Part shown: in pieces, positions 1 to 8,108 of the stretch
Layout of the letters: each line of letters begins with the position of its first letter
Numbering within the stretch: position 1 is the first letter of the stretch
Source: Pseudopedobacter sp038243635
Lineage (GTDB): Bacteria; Bacteroidota; Bacteroidia; Sphingobacteriales; Sphingobacteriaceae
Direction: 5' to 3'
Assembly (NCBI GenBank): GCA_038243635.1
Contig: JBBSQW010000013.1
Location: 40,051-104,050, forward strand
DNA length: 64,000 bases
Position numbers and translations under genes: made by a program
The notes under the pieces: generated by a model
Seen by the model: only the letters and a program-made list of their open reading frames with translations
The model's database searches: none
Told to the model about the DNA's origin: nothing

Positions 1-778
1 CTTCATTTTCGTCACAGATGGTTCTCAACTGTTCTAAAAACTCTTGCCTCACATGGTTGTCACCACCTTCGGACTGTACAGGTTCAATAATAATAGCACA
101 AATTTCATCTTTGTTGGTAGCGAAAGCGTTTTTAATCTGATTAATAGATAACTCTTCTTTTAAAACAACGTCTTTGAAGTTTTCGCCTTCAAGCGGGAAT
201 TTTATTTTTGGTACACTTACTCTTGGCCAGTCAAATTTGGCGAACCATTTAGTTTTATTGGGTAAGGTGTTGGTTAAGCTTAAAGTATAACCCGTTCTAC
301 CGTGGAAGGCTTCCTCGAAATGTAAAACTTGAGTTCCTTTTTCTTGCTGATAACCTTTGGCAAAGTTTTTTTGGACCTTCCAGTCCATTGCAGCTTTTAG
401 TGCGTTTTCTATTGCTAAACCACCACCAGCTACAAAAAAAGCATGAGGAAGGTAATCTGGAATGCCTATTTTAGAAAAAGTTTTAACAAATTGAGCGTAT
501 TGCGTGGTGTAAATATCTGAGTTAGAAGGATTAGAAACTGCTGCTAACAGTAGGTTCTTTTTAAAGGCCTCATCTTCCATCATTTTAGGATGGTTGTAGC
601 CCAACGGCACAGAAGCAAAACAAGTAAAAAAATCAAGCAGAGAGCGATTGTGTTTCGAATCGTACATACGAACTCCTTGGCTTTTTTCTAAGTCGAAAGT
701 TAAATCGTAACCGTCTGTTAATAAGTGTTTACTTAAAGTTTTTTTAACCTGATCTGGCTTTACCGATAAATTATACAT
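1..778 (-). CDS. lat: L-lysine 6-transaminase, N-terminal part (runs off the window)
   Basis: PLP-dependent class III aminotransferase. It moves the epsilon-amino group of lysine to 2-oxoglutarate, giving the semialdehyde (piperideine) that leads to 2-aminoadipate. About 259 residues read backwards from the ATG at 778 without a stop; the C-terminal part, with the PLP lysine, lies outside the window. Visible motifs are FFVAGGGLAIENALKAAMDW (PLP phosphate region), FHGRTGYTLSLTN after the acceptor region and IIEPVQSEGGDNH, all typical of lysine epsilon-aminotransferase rather than ornithine aminotransferase. It is transcribed leftwards and stands alone within the window. A TAnnTTTG promoter box lies 15 nt before the ATG. 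The family is confident; substrate specificity is inferred from the motif pattern. Confidence 0.85.
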   Translation of the reverse strand, partial: MYNLSVKPDQVKKTLSKHLLTDGYDLTFDLEKSQGVRMYDSKHNRSLLDFFTCFASVPLGYNHPKMMEDEAFKKNLLLAAVSNPSNSDIYTTQYAQFVKTFSKIGIPDYLPHAFFVAGGGLAIENALKAAMDWKVQKNFAKGYQQEKGTQVLHFEEAFHGRTGYTLSLTNTLPNKTKWFAKFDWPRVSVPKIKFPLEGENFKDVVLKEELSINQIKNAFATNKDEICAIIIEPVQSEGGDNHVRQEFLEQLRTICDENE

Positions 779-793
779 AAATTTTACTTTGCC

Positions 794-801
794 CAAAGCT
801 A
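794..801 (-). promoter_or_regulatory. -7 box TAGCTTTG of the lysine aminotransferase gene
   Basis: Exact match to the Bacteroidota -7 consensus TAnnTTTG on the minus strand, 15 nt before the ATG at 778. This predicts a very short 5' leader of about 9 nt. Confidence 0.5.
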
Positions 802-879
802 TAAAAAACGCTTGTATTGACAAATTGATGCGTTTTAGATACCGAAATATGGAGTCTGATTAAATAAAGTAGAACTCTT

Positions 880-1767
880 TTACTTAAATTTTTCTAACAT
901 ACCCAACATGCCAAATAACCCTCCGGTATGGATCATTAGGATTTTTGATTGAGTTTTGAAATGATTTTTTTTAGCTAAATCTGTAATTGCGAATAAAACT
1001 TTTCCGGTATATACCGGGTCTAACAAAACTCCCGTTTTTCGGCTAAAATTTTTGATAAACTCAATTAACGCAGGTTTGGTTTTTGCATATCCGCCAAAAT
1101 GATACTCGGTATGTAAATTATAGGGTAGGGGAGCAATTAATAAGTTGTCGATTTCAGATTTTAAAAATTCGCCGCCTTTTAACGCAGGTATAATATCTAT
1201 TTGGATGTTAATGTTGTTTGTGCTAACACCGTTTATTAGCCCAGCAGCAGTTGCGCCAGTGCCGGCAGCACAAAACAAATAGTCGTAACTGTTCCTTAGT
1301 TCCGAAATAATTTCGCGGCAACCTTTTTCTGCATGTTCACCATACCCTCCTTCATCAATAAAAAATGTGTCGCTATCATTTTTAAAATATTGTTGATATA
1401 AATCGTTCTTGTCTTTATAAGCTTCTCTGTTTACAAAGACCAAATTCATTCCGAATACTTTACATAAATCTAAAATCTGATTGTCGGCTTCTTCGCCTCT
1501 GATAAACGCGGTTGTTTTGAAATTAAATTTTGCACCCGCGGCAGCTGTAGCTAAAATATGATTAGAGAACGCACCACCAAAAGTTACTAAATGTGTTTTA
1601 TTTGCTGCCCTTGCTGCGAGTAAATTGTATTTTAATTTTCGCCATTTGTTGCCAGATATAAAAGGATGGATTAAATCATCGCGTTTAAAAAACAACTGTA
1701 ACTGATGTTTATTGATGGGTTCGAAGTAAATTTCTTCTTCCGGACTATTGAAAACTAAATCAATCAT
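880..1767 (-). CDS. PLP-dependent ACC deaminase / D-cysteine desulfhydrase family protein
   Basis: Fold-type II PLP enzyme of 295 residues, the usual length for this bacterial branch. The motif SGNKWRKLKYNL at residues 39-49 holds the expected Schiff-base lysine, K41. A serine/asparagine pair (FSNH, about residues 67-70) sits where the substrate carboxylate is bound, and AAGTGATAAGL (about 166-176) is a phosphate-binding loop. Members deaminate 1-aminocyclopropane-1-carboxylate or release H2S from D-cysteine. The sequence does not tell which, and Bacteroidota homologues are usually only named to family. It lies downstream of the DUF6588 gene on the same strand, but a hairpin terminator separates them. 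Confidence 0.8.
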   Translation of the reverse strand: MIDLVFNSPEEEIYFEPINKHQLQLFFKRDDLIHPFISGNKWRKLKYNLLAARAANKTHLVTFGGAFSNHILATAAAGAKFNFKTTAFIRGEEADNQILDLCKVFGMNLVFVNREAYKDKNDLYQQYFKNDSDTFFIDEGGYGEHAEKGCREIISELRNSYDYLFCAAGTGATAAGLINGVSTNNINIQIDIIPALKGGEFLKSEIDNLLIAPLPYNLHTEYHFGGYAKTKPALIEFIKNFSRKTGVLLDPVYTGKVLFAITDLAKKNHFKTQSKILMIHTGGLFGMLGMLEKFK

Positions 1768-1769
1768 AA

Positions 1770-1803
1770 ATAAAAATCCTGACCAACAATTTAGTCAGGA
1801 TTT
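1770..1803 (-). terminator. Rho-independent terminator of the DUF6588 gene
   Basis: On the minus strand AAATCCTGAC and GTCAGGATTT form a perfect 10-bp stem with a 10-nt loop, followed by TTATTT. It lies just past the stop of the 1823-2908 gene and ends a few bases before the ATG of the deaminase-like gene. Confidence 0.7.
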
Positions 1804-1822
1804 ACAAATGTTTTAAATATGC

Positions 1823-2908
1823 TTATTTACCTATACCAAAACCAATACCGGCCGTAACCGCTTGGTATTCTCCAATGCTGTAAGCGCCGTATAACCTAAA
1901 AAGTGCTAAGTGTAATGCAAAACCAACGTTGGCTCGCATACCATCTATGTCTTTTTGATTAATTTTAACCGGATCGGTGATGTTATCGTATTTCGGGCTT
2001 GTTGGATCTGGTGTTGTAGTACCCGATAAGTTGTTGTAGCCCGATTGAAAGTTATAAACGCCCAAAATATCTAATTCTGTTTTTGAAGTATTATATCCAA
2101 CAGAAATGAAGGGAGTAAATACCGATAGTTTTTTTGAGAATATGGCGTCAAAAGTATAACCAGATAGGTTTACAGCCACTCTTTGGTTTAAATCTGTACC
2201 AGGATTTTGATCATTTAACTGATCAGCAACCTTCACATTATAATCATAATTTAAGTGATTATAACCAAATGCAACGGAAAGGTCGAAAGGAATGATTTTG
2301 TCTGTTTTTCCAGGGAAAAGATATTTGGTAACTTCGTGTTTAACACCGAACCCTAAAACCTGTACCGAACCAAAGTCTTCGCTTTTTACCTTTGGTGTGT
2401 ACCTAAATGTAACATCAGTGTTTTTTATTAAACCAACCGTTAGCTGGATTTGTGGAGACGGCACAATGTTAAAACCGAGACCATTAGGCATGTTAAATTC
2501 GCTCAATTTATTGCCGCTACCATCATATAGTTTTACTAAAGCGCCAGTTTCATCTTTACCAAACAAGGTAGGAGCGGTTGCGCCAGCATCAAATTTCACA
2601 TTAGATGAGAGCCCGAGACTACCTAAATTAATTGATTGGTCTTTGTTGGGCACTAAAGCACCACTGGCTTGTATTTTAAGGTCGAATTTTCCTAAATTTT
2701 TTGCTTTCGCAGAGTTATACCATCCGCTATTCATGCCAAAACCGAAACCCTTGAACGCTGGTGAGAAATAGGCTTGAGCTAGTTTCGTAGCGTCAGCTGG
2801 TCCAGATTTTATCAATTCTGATACATCCTGGGCCTTTAAACTGCCAAAACTGCCAAACGTTAGTAGGGCAGCAAGGATGAAAACATAAGGTTTTGAACTT
2901 TGTTTCAT
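1823..2908 (-). CDS. DUF6588-type outer-membrane protein
   Basis: Secreted protein of 361 residues. A signal peptide ends at SLKAQ (about residue 27). The N-terminal segment GFGFGMNSGWYNSAKAK and the alternating aromatic/glycine strands that follow match DUF6588 proteins as I remember them, which are predicted beta-barrels of Bacteroidota. The C-terminus (AGIGFGIGK) ends in a strand-like pattern rather than a classic terminal Phe. It is monocistronic with its own terminator at 1770-1803. Function is unknown; a porin-like role in the outer membrane is inferred from architecture only. Confidence 0.7.
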   Translation of the reverse strand: MKQSSKPYVFILAALLTFGSFGSLKAQDVSELIKSGPADATKLAQAYFSPAFKGFGFGMNSGWYNSAKAKNLGKFDLKIQASGALVPNKDQSINLGSLGLSSNVKFDAGATAPTLFGKDETGALVKLYDGSGNKLSEFNMPNGLGFNIVPSPQIQLTVGLIKNTDVTFRYTPKVKSEDFGSVQVLGFGVKHEVTKYLFPGKTDKIIPFDLSVAFGYNHLNYDYNVKVADQLNDQNPGTDLNQRVAVNLSGYTFDAIFSKKLSVFTPFISVGYNTSKTELDILGVYNFQSGYNNLSGTTTPDPTSPKYDNITDPVKINQKDIDGMRANVGFALHLALFRLYGAYSIGEYQAVTAGIGFGIGK

Positions 2909-3099
2909 TTTCTATAAGAATAATATAAATTATTCTCGAAAGTAAATCTTTCTAATTAGAAAAGGAAAAAAATTTAATACAAGCGTAATTGTTTTTGCAA
3001 AGTCTTTCATTCGGTAAATGGTTATCTATTGCCAATACGGTATCAATTTCAAAAATGATACCAATGATGTTAATATGATTGAGTTTTATAGAAAAGGTT

Positions 3100-3107
3100 T
3101 AATTTTG
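3100..3107 (+). promoter_or_regulatory. -7 box TAATTTTG, 4 nt before the start codon (leaderless)
   Basis: Perfect TAnnTTTG with only CCAA between it and the ATG at 3112. In Bacteroidota transcription starts several bases after this box, so the mRNA should begin at or within a few bases of the ATG. Confidence 0.55.
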
Positions 3108-3111
3108 CCAA

Positions 3112-4143
3112 ATGGATTTTGAAAATAGTGCCGAAGAGCAAGAGGACAACGATTTATTTGAGCATTTTAAGATTGTTGTTGATAAAGGACAATCATTATT
3201 GCGTATCGATAAGTTTTTAATGTTGCGTCTAGAAAATGCTTCACGTAACAGAATTCAAAATGCGATAGACGCCGACAATGTATTGGTTAATAAGAAACCA
3301 ATAAAATCTAGTTATAAAATAAAGCCGTTTGATGAGATCAGTATTGTTTTACCACATCCGCCGAGAGATACTGAGGTTTACCCAGAAAATATTCCAATAA
3401 AAATTGTTTATGAGGATGACGATGTAGTTTTGGTGTATAAGGAGCCAGGAATGGTGGTGCATCCCGGATATGGAAATTGGAATGGAACTTTAGTAAACGC
3501 ATTGGTATATCATTTTAACCAGTTACCACAACTGCCAGGGAACGACGGACGCCCCGGCTTGGTACATCGAATAGATAAAGATACGTCTGGTTTATTACTC
3601 ATCAGTAAAAATGAGCGAGCAATGACTTATTTGGCGAAGCAGTTCTATGACCATAGCATTACTCGTCAATACTTTGCCTTGGTTTGGGGCGATTTAGAGA
3701 ACGACGGAAAAGTTGATGGCTATATAGGCCGAAGCGCAAAGGATCGTAAAGTAATGGATGTTTACGATGATCCCGAGAAAGGAAAATGGTCTGTTACGCA
3801 TTATGAGGTAATTGAAAGATTCAACTACGTTACCTTAATACAGTGCGAACTGGAAACTGGAAGAACTCATCAAATTAGAGCTCACATGAAACATATTGGT
3901 CATCCGTTATTTAGTGATGCTGCTTACGGTGGTGATAAAATTCGTAAAGGAACACTATTTGCCAAATATAAGAGTTTTGTAGAGAACTGTTTCGCCATTA
4001 TACCAAGGCAAGCGTTACATGCAAAAACGTTGGGGTTTATACATCCAACAAAAAAAGAATACGTTCACTTCGAGGCAGAATTGCCCGAAGATTTCGTCGC
4101 GGTTTTGGATAAGTGGAGAAACTACGTAAATAATACGCTTTAA
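3112..4143 (+). CDS. RluA/RluD-family 23S rRNA (or tRNA) pseudouridine synthase
   Basis: Isomerises specific uridines in structured RNA to pseudouridine. The 343-residue protein has an N-terminal S4 RNA-binding domain (about residues 28-80, RIDKFLMLRL...ASRNRIQNAI) followed by the catalytic domain. The signature HRIDKDTSGL places the catalytic aspartate at D155, and the late motif ETGRTHQIRAHM is also intact. The length and S4 domain fit RluD rather than RluA, but the target site cannot be read from sequence. The start is fixed by a -7 promoter box ending 4 nt upstream. The next gene starts 38 bp downstream and has its own promoter box. Confidence 0.9.
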   Translation: MDFENSAEEQEDNDLFEHFKIVVDKGQSLLRIDKFLMLRLENASRNRIQNAIDADNVLVNKKPIKSSYKIKPFDEISIVLPHPPRDTEVYPENIPIKIVYEDDDVVLVYKEPGMVVHPGYGNWNGTLVNALVYHFNQLPQLPGNDGRPGLVHRIDKDTSGLLLISKNERAMTYLAKQFYDHSITRQYFALVWGDLENDGKVDGYIGRSAKDRKVMDVYDDPEKGKWSVTHYEVIERFNYVTLIQCELETGRTHQIRAHMKHIGHPLFSDAAYGGDKIRKGTLFAKYKSFVENCFAIIPRQALHAKTLGFIHPTKKEYVHFEAELPEDFVAVLDKWRNYVNNTL

Positions 4144-4167
4144 CATTAGAAAACGGAATCCAAAGCT

Positions 4168-4175
4168 TAGATTTG
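4168..4175 (+). promoter_or_regulatory. -7 box TAGATTTG, 6 nt before the start codon (leaderless)
   Basis: Perfect TAnnTTTG immediately before the ATG at 4182. It overlaps an in-frame TTG at 4173 that would extend the protein by three residues. The box therefore supports ATG 4182 as the real start and predicts a leaderless mRNA. Confidence 0.55.
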
Positions 4176-4181
4176 TACTTT

Positions 4182-5030
4182 ATGCAAAAAAACTTTATCA
4201 ATTTTAACGGAGAAATTTTAGAAGAGGATGATAAGATTTTTACGATTGCAAATCGTGGTTTTAAATATGGCGATGGTTTATTTGAAACCATGCGAGTGGC
4301 TAATGGTAGGGTAAATTTTGCCGATCTACATGCTGATAGGCTTCAGTTAGGCATGAAGACCTTAAAACTGGAAGGTTATTCTAATTTCGATTCCTATTTT
4401 TTACGAGAAAGGGTTGAAGAGATTTGTAAACGAAATAAAAATTTAAAAAATGCCCGTATACGATTCAACGTCTTTCGGGATTCTGGAGGTTTATACACAC
4501 CCACCCAAAATAAAAGTGCTTATACCATAGAAGTTGTTGGTTTAGATTCGTCCTTTTACGAAATCAATGGTAAAGGGTTGATTATGGACGTTTACGAAGA
4601 TATTCCCAAGTCAATCAACCAGCTTTCTAACATCAAAACCTGTAATGCTTTGCCTTACGTAATGGCAGGTATTTATAAGCAGCAAAAGCGTTTGGATGAG
4701 GTTTTTCTTTTAAACCAAAACGGCTTTTTATGCGAGACCATTAGTGCTAATATTTTTCTGGTTTATAAAGCCCAAATTTATACGCCAGCCTTAAGCGAAG
4801 GTTGTGTTGCCGGCGTAATGCGTAGCGTGATTATGCAGTTGGCAAAAGACAACGATTTAAATATGATTGAGGCTCAAATAAACTCCGAGATTTTAGAAGA
4901 GGTGGAAGAAGTTTTTATCACTAACGCCGCAATGGGAATACAATGGGTAATGGGATTTAATCGTAAAAGGTACTTTAATGAAGTGTCAAGGTTTTTAATT
5001 GATAAGTTGAATAAGAACGCGAAGGGTTAG
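4182..5030 (+). CDS. Aminotransferase class IV (branched-chain aminotransferase / aminodeoxychorismate lyase type)
   Basis: Fold-type IV PLP enzyme of 282 residues from the ATG chosen here. The early motif ANRGFKYGDGLFETMRV (residues 23-39) and the Schiff-base lysine K152 in LSNIKTCNALPYV are typical. The family includes branched-chain amino acid aminotransferases, D-amino acid aminotransferases and 4-amino-4-deoxychorismate lyase (PabC, folate pathway). The GDGLFET start and the length fit PabC-like members best, but this cannot be settled without a tree. An in-frame TTG nine bases upstream is rejected because it lies inside the promoter box. Confidence 0.8.
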   Translation: MQKNFINFNGEILEEDDKIFTIANRGFKYGDGLFETMRVANGRVNFADLHADRLQLGMKTLKLEGYSNFDSYFLRERVEEICKRNKNLKNARIRFNVFRDSGGLYTPTQNKSAYTIEVVGLDSSFYEINGKGLIMDVYEDIPKSINQLSNIKTCNALPYVMAGIYKQQKRLDEVFLLNQNGFLCETISANIFLVYKAQIYTPALSEGCVAGVMRSVIMQLAKDNDLNMIEAQINSEILEEVEEVFITNAAMGIQWVMGFNRKRYFNEVSRFLIDKLNKNAKG

Positions 5031-5120
5031 GTTTATTATCTATAAGAGTAGGAGTTGATTTTTGAAATTAGCGGAACCTCATATTGTGAATTTGAAGCTC
5101 CGCTGTTAGAACAAGATATT

Positions 5121-5762
5121 TTAGTTTTTCTTCTCTTTTGATAAAACGTCTTTCAATACATACTTTACAGAATATGGTTCAGCTTTAGTTACTTTTTTTA
5201 CGTTTAGCGAATAAGTAAAACCGGGTTCAAATTCAAATCCTTCTATAGCGGTAAGTGCCATCCAGTTGTTGGTGTTTGCTTCGTTCACACGCAACGCATT
5301 GTAAATCTTTAATTTTCCATCACTGTCAAGTTCTTTAGGGAATTTTGGAGTAAACTTTACGGTTTGTGGCGATACCAAAAGTTGCATGTTTTTTTCGCTA
5401 TCTGCTGTAATTATTTTTGTTTCTGAAAGAAGTTTAATGAAAATATATTTTACAGATGAAACGTCCTGAGGTGGGTTTTTCATCCATATCTTTTTTACTG
5501 TGTATTTATACTCGTAACCTCTTTGATAATCAAAATCAAAACCTTCCGTGATGATACTGCTTAACCCTTGTTTCTGAGGATCGTCAGTATCTGAAAATAT
5601 TAGTCGTTCTGTCCAAATATCACTCATCAGTGATCCTCCATACCCCGTCTCAGGATAAATGGTCATTTCAACAATTTTTTCTTTGTCGCTTTCGTTTTTG
5701 GTACAACTCAATAATGCTACGCAAATAATTGCTACGCTTAACAATAGGTTTAGTTTTTTCAT
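5121..5762 (-). CDS. Lipoprotein with two DUF4377-like repeats
   Basis: Secreted lipoprotein of 213 residues with lipobox LLSC (cysteine at about residue 20). The mature part contains the same unit twice. The first has GFDFDYQRGYEYKYTVKKI then VKYIFIKLLSE; the second has GFEFEPGFTYSLNVKKV then VKYVLKDVLSK at the C-terminus. The pattern of a Gly-Phe pair, Gly-[YF]-x-Y, a beta strand and a Tyr-x-Leu end matches DUF4377, which usually occurs once. Function is unknown. It is followed 80 bp downstream by fmt on the same strand, which may be cotranscription or chance. The duplication is directly visible; the family name is from memory. Confidence 0.7.
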   Translation of the reverse strand: MKKLNLLLSVAIICVALLSCTKNESDKEKIVEMTIYPETGYGGSLMSDIWTERLIFSDTDDPQKQGLSSIITEGFDFDYQRGYEYKYTVKKIWMKNPPQDVSSVKYIFIKLLSETKIITADSEKNMQLLVSPQTVKFTPKFPKELDSDGKLKIYNALRVNEANTNNWMALTAIEGFEFEPGFTYSLNVKKVTKAEPYSVKYVLKDVLSKEKKN

Positions 5763-5842
5763 TTTTTAGTGGTTTTGGTTTTTAGCCATTACGCATTTTT
5801 TTTACAGTCTGATACAGCTATACCACTAACCCTCATGTGTTT

Positions 5843-6757
5843 TTACAACCTTATGCCTCTTAAAAAATCTTCAATCATCATTTTCTTTTTGCCTTCTTGC
5901 TGAATTTCTTTAACAGAGATAAAGCCATCTTGTGTAGCAAACTTCAAATATGTTTTACCATCGCTTACAAATTCACCAGCCGCAGTTTCCGGTTTTGTTT
6001 GCTCTTTTTCTGCGATATAAATCTTAAATCCCTTATCTAAAAAAGTAGTGTAAGCAGCAGGATATGGGCTTAAGCCTCTAATTAAATTATAAACTTGTTC
6101 GTTGCTGTTGTTCCAGTCAATTCTACAATCTTCTTTAAATATTTTAGGTGCGTGTTTCAACTCTTTTTCATCAAAAGCGGATTGGGGCTTTTCCTGATAA
6201 TCATTTTTTGCTATTGCAGAAACTGTCTTTTTTAATAAGTCAGCGCCAGTATCCATTAGCGCATCATGTAAATCGCCAGCCGTCATATCCTCCGTAATAA
6301 TGACTTTTTCAGAAAGTAAAACATCGCCAGTATCAATTTCGTGTTTTAAGAAGAAGGTAGTAACGCCACTTTCCTTTTCGCCGTTGATGATTGCCCAGTT
6401 AATGGGAGCGGCACCACGGTATTGTGGCAATAATGACGCATGTAGGTTTATGGTTCCGTATTTCGGCATTGCCCAAACTACTTCAGGCAACATTCTAAAA
6501 GCTACTACCACTTGTAAATCGGCTTTTAAAGCTTTTAATTGTTCTAGAAACTCTGGGTTTTTAAGCTTTTCTGGCTGTAAAATATTTAAACTATGTTCCA
6601 CTGCAAACTTTTTCACAGCAGACTCATTCAGTTTTTGTCCGCGACCAGCGGGCTTGTCAGGCGCTGTTATTACGCTTACAATGTTTTCACCAGCGTTTAA
6701 TAATGCTTTTAAAGAGCCCACCGCAAAATCTGGTGTGCCCATAAATATAATTCTCAT
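5843..6757 (-). CDS. fmt: Methionyl-tRNA formyltransferase
   Basis: Formylates initiator Met-tRNA from 10-formyltetrahydrofolate in the cytoplasm. The 304-residue protein starts with MRIIFMGTPDFA, the usual N-terminus. It has the Rossmann-like formyltransferase core with INLHASLLPQYRGAAPINWA (catalytic Asn/His and the SLLP loop) and the Asp motif in IDTGDVL, followed by the C-terminal OB-like RNA-binding domain (about residues 205-304). Length is standard. It reads leftwards, 48 bp downstream of the NamZ-type gene in transcription order. Confidence 0.95.
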   Translation of the reverse strand: MRIIFMGTPDFAVGSLKALLNAGENIVSVITAPDKPAGRGQKLNESAVKKFAVEHSLNILQPEKLKNPEFLEQLKALKADLQVVVAFRMLPEVVWAMPKYGTINLHASLLPQYRGAAPINWAIINGEKESGVTTFFLKHEIDTGDVLLSEKVIITEDMTAGDLHDALMDTGADLLKKTVSAIAKNDYQEKPQSAFDEKELKHAPKIFKEDCRIDWNNSNEQVYNLIRGLSPYPAAYTTFLDKGFKIYIAEKEQTKPETAAGEFVSDGKTYLKFATQDGFISVKEIQQEGKKKMMIEDFLRGIRL

Positions 6758-6804
6758 CGTATTTTGTGTTTGTTTAAAAGATGCTAGTTTATAAAAAGAA
6801 GCCG

Positions 6805-8049
6805 TTAATTGTACAATAAGTACTTTTTACGCATCACTTTATAAGCATCCAAATCTGTTTTCCAACTTGCTCTAATTTCTCCTTCAGTTTTTCCAGCTTT
6901 AATTTGCTGCATTAAAATATCATTACCAGCTAATTTATTGAAAAAAGGAGTGAAAAATTTTTCTTTTTCGGGATACGCTTGATAAAAATCTAGCAATAAT
7001 TTAATATCCAGTTGTTTAGCATTTTTCAATTTCTGCTCTTCCACATTTCTAAAATCAATACCATAACAAACCTGATTTTCCAAAGGTGGATTCTTACTCA
7101 TACCGGCAATGCTTTTTGGTGTAAAGCTAAACTCATACTTTCCTTTCAATAGCGGACTTCCCAATACCTGAAATGGGAATTTAGTGCCGCGGCCCTGACT
7201 AACGTTTGTGCCTTCGAATAAACATAAGCTCGGATATAAATAAATAGAACGATTGTTCGGAAGATTAGGTGAAGGTTTGACTGGTAAAACATAGGTCATG
7301 TTGTGATTATAGTTCGCATTTTTAATTACCGTTAAATTGCATTTTATTCCATTTTTTAGCCAACCTTCGCCATTAACCATTTGTGCAAATTCGCCGTTTG
7401 TTAAACCATGAGCAATTGGTATGGCATGCATACCAACACCTGATTTAAACTTCGGGTCTAAAATAGGCCCATCTATCAAATCTCCATTCGGGTTTGGGCG
7501 ATCTAAAATAACTAGTGGCACTTTATTATCTGCGCAAGCTTGCATTACAGCTGCCATAGTTATGGTATAAGTGTAAAAACGAGCACCCACGTCTTGGATA
7601 TCAAAAACTAGGATATCAATATTTTTTAAATCTTCTTTTGATGGAGCACTTTTAGTACCGTACAAAGAAATTACTGGAAATCCAGTTTTTTCATCAATAT
7701 AATTACCCACTTTTTCGCCGGCATCTGCCATTCCTCTAAATCCATGTTCGGGTCCAAAAATCGCTTTTACTGCCACACCCAAACTTTTTAAAGTATCTAC
7801 TAAAGCTACGCCGTCAATTTCTGCGGTTTGGTTAATCACTAAGCCCACCCGTTTACCTTTTAATAAGGGTAAATACTTTGCTGTTTGGTCTGCACCAGTT
7901 AATATTCTCTCAACTTTTGTTTCATAAAATGTGTTTGTTGTTTTGGCTTGTGTTTGGGTTAAAACACGGGCCCCACAAGAATTGCAACTTAGCAATGCCA
8001 GCAGCGGGAAAAGTAAAAAGTAAGTACTGCTATATTTTAAACCTAACAT
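6805..8049 (-). CDS. NamZ-type exo-beta-N-acetylmuramidase (DUF1343) lipoprotein
   Basis: Predicted lipoprotein of 414 residues with lipobox LLSC at about residue 22. The body is a DUF1343 domain: VGLVINQTAEIDG near residue 70, then IFGPEHGFRG, DIQDVGARFYTYT, ILDRPNPN, and a C-terminal domain with SQGRGTKFPFQVLG. Characterised DUF1343 proteins (NamZ, glycoside hydrolase family 171) release terminal N-acetylmuramic acid from muropeptides, so a role in periplasmic peptidoglycan salvage or turnover is likely. It is divergent from the LolC/E-like permease gene, with both starts inside about 60 bp. Confidence 0.85.
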   Translation of the reverse strand: MLGLKYSSTYFLLFPLLALLSCNSCGARVLTQTQAKTTNTFYETKVERILTGADQTAKYLPLLKGKRVGLVINQTAEIDGVALVDTLKSLGVAVKAIFGPEHGFRGMADAGEKVGNYIDEKTGFPVISLYGTKSAPSKEDLKNIDILVFDIQDVGARFYTYTITMAAVMQACADNKVPLVILDRPNPNGDLIDGPILDPKFKSGVGMHAIPIAHGLTNGEFAQMVNGEGWLKNGIKCNLTVIKNANYNHNMTYVLPVKPSPNLPNNRSIYLYPSLCLFEGTNVSQGRGTKFPFQVLGSPLLKGKYEFSFTPKSIAGMSKNPPLENQVCYGIDFRNVEEQKLKNAKQLDIKLLLDFYQAYPEKEKFFTPFFNKLAGNDILMQQIKAGKTEGEIRASWKTDLDAYKVMRKKYLLYN

Positions 8050-8108
8050 ATTTTCTGTTTCTATTTTAATGGTTGCATATTTGCGATTATAAAAATAAAC
8101 AAAAGCTC

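Noticed and set aside
2292..2771. 159-codon plus-strand frame
   Set aside because: It is antisense to the DUF6588 outer-membrane gene and its protein has no signal, motif or sensible composition.
5070..5104. Hairpin AGCGGA...TCCGCT after the aminotransferase gene
   Set aside because: The stem is only 6 bp with a 23-nt loop and no T-run, so it is not convincing as a terminator.
6300..6794. 164-codon plus-strand frame
   Set aside because: Antisense shadow of fmt, which has a complete set of family motifs on the other strand.
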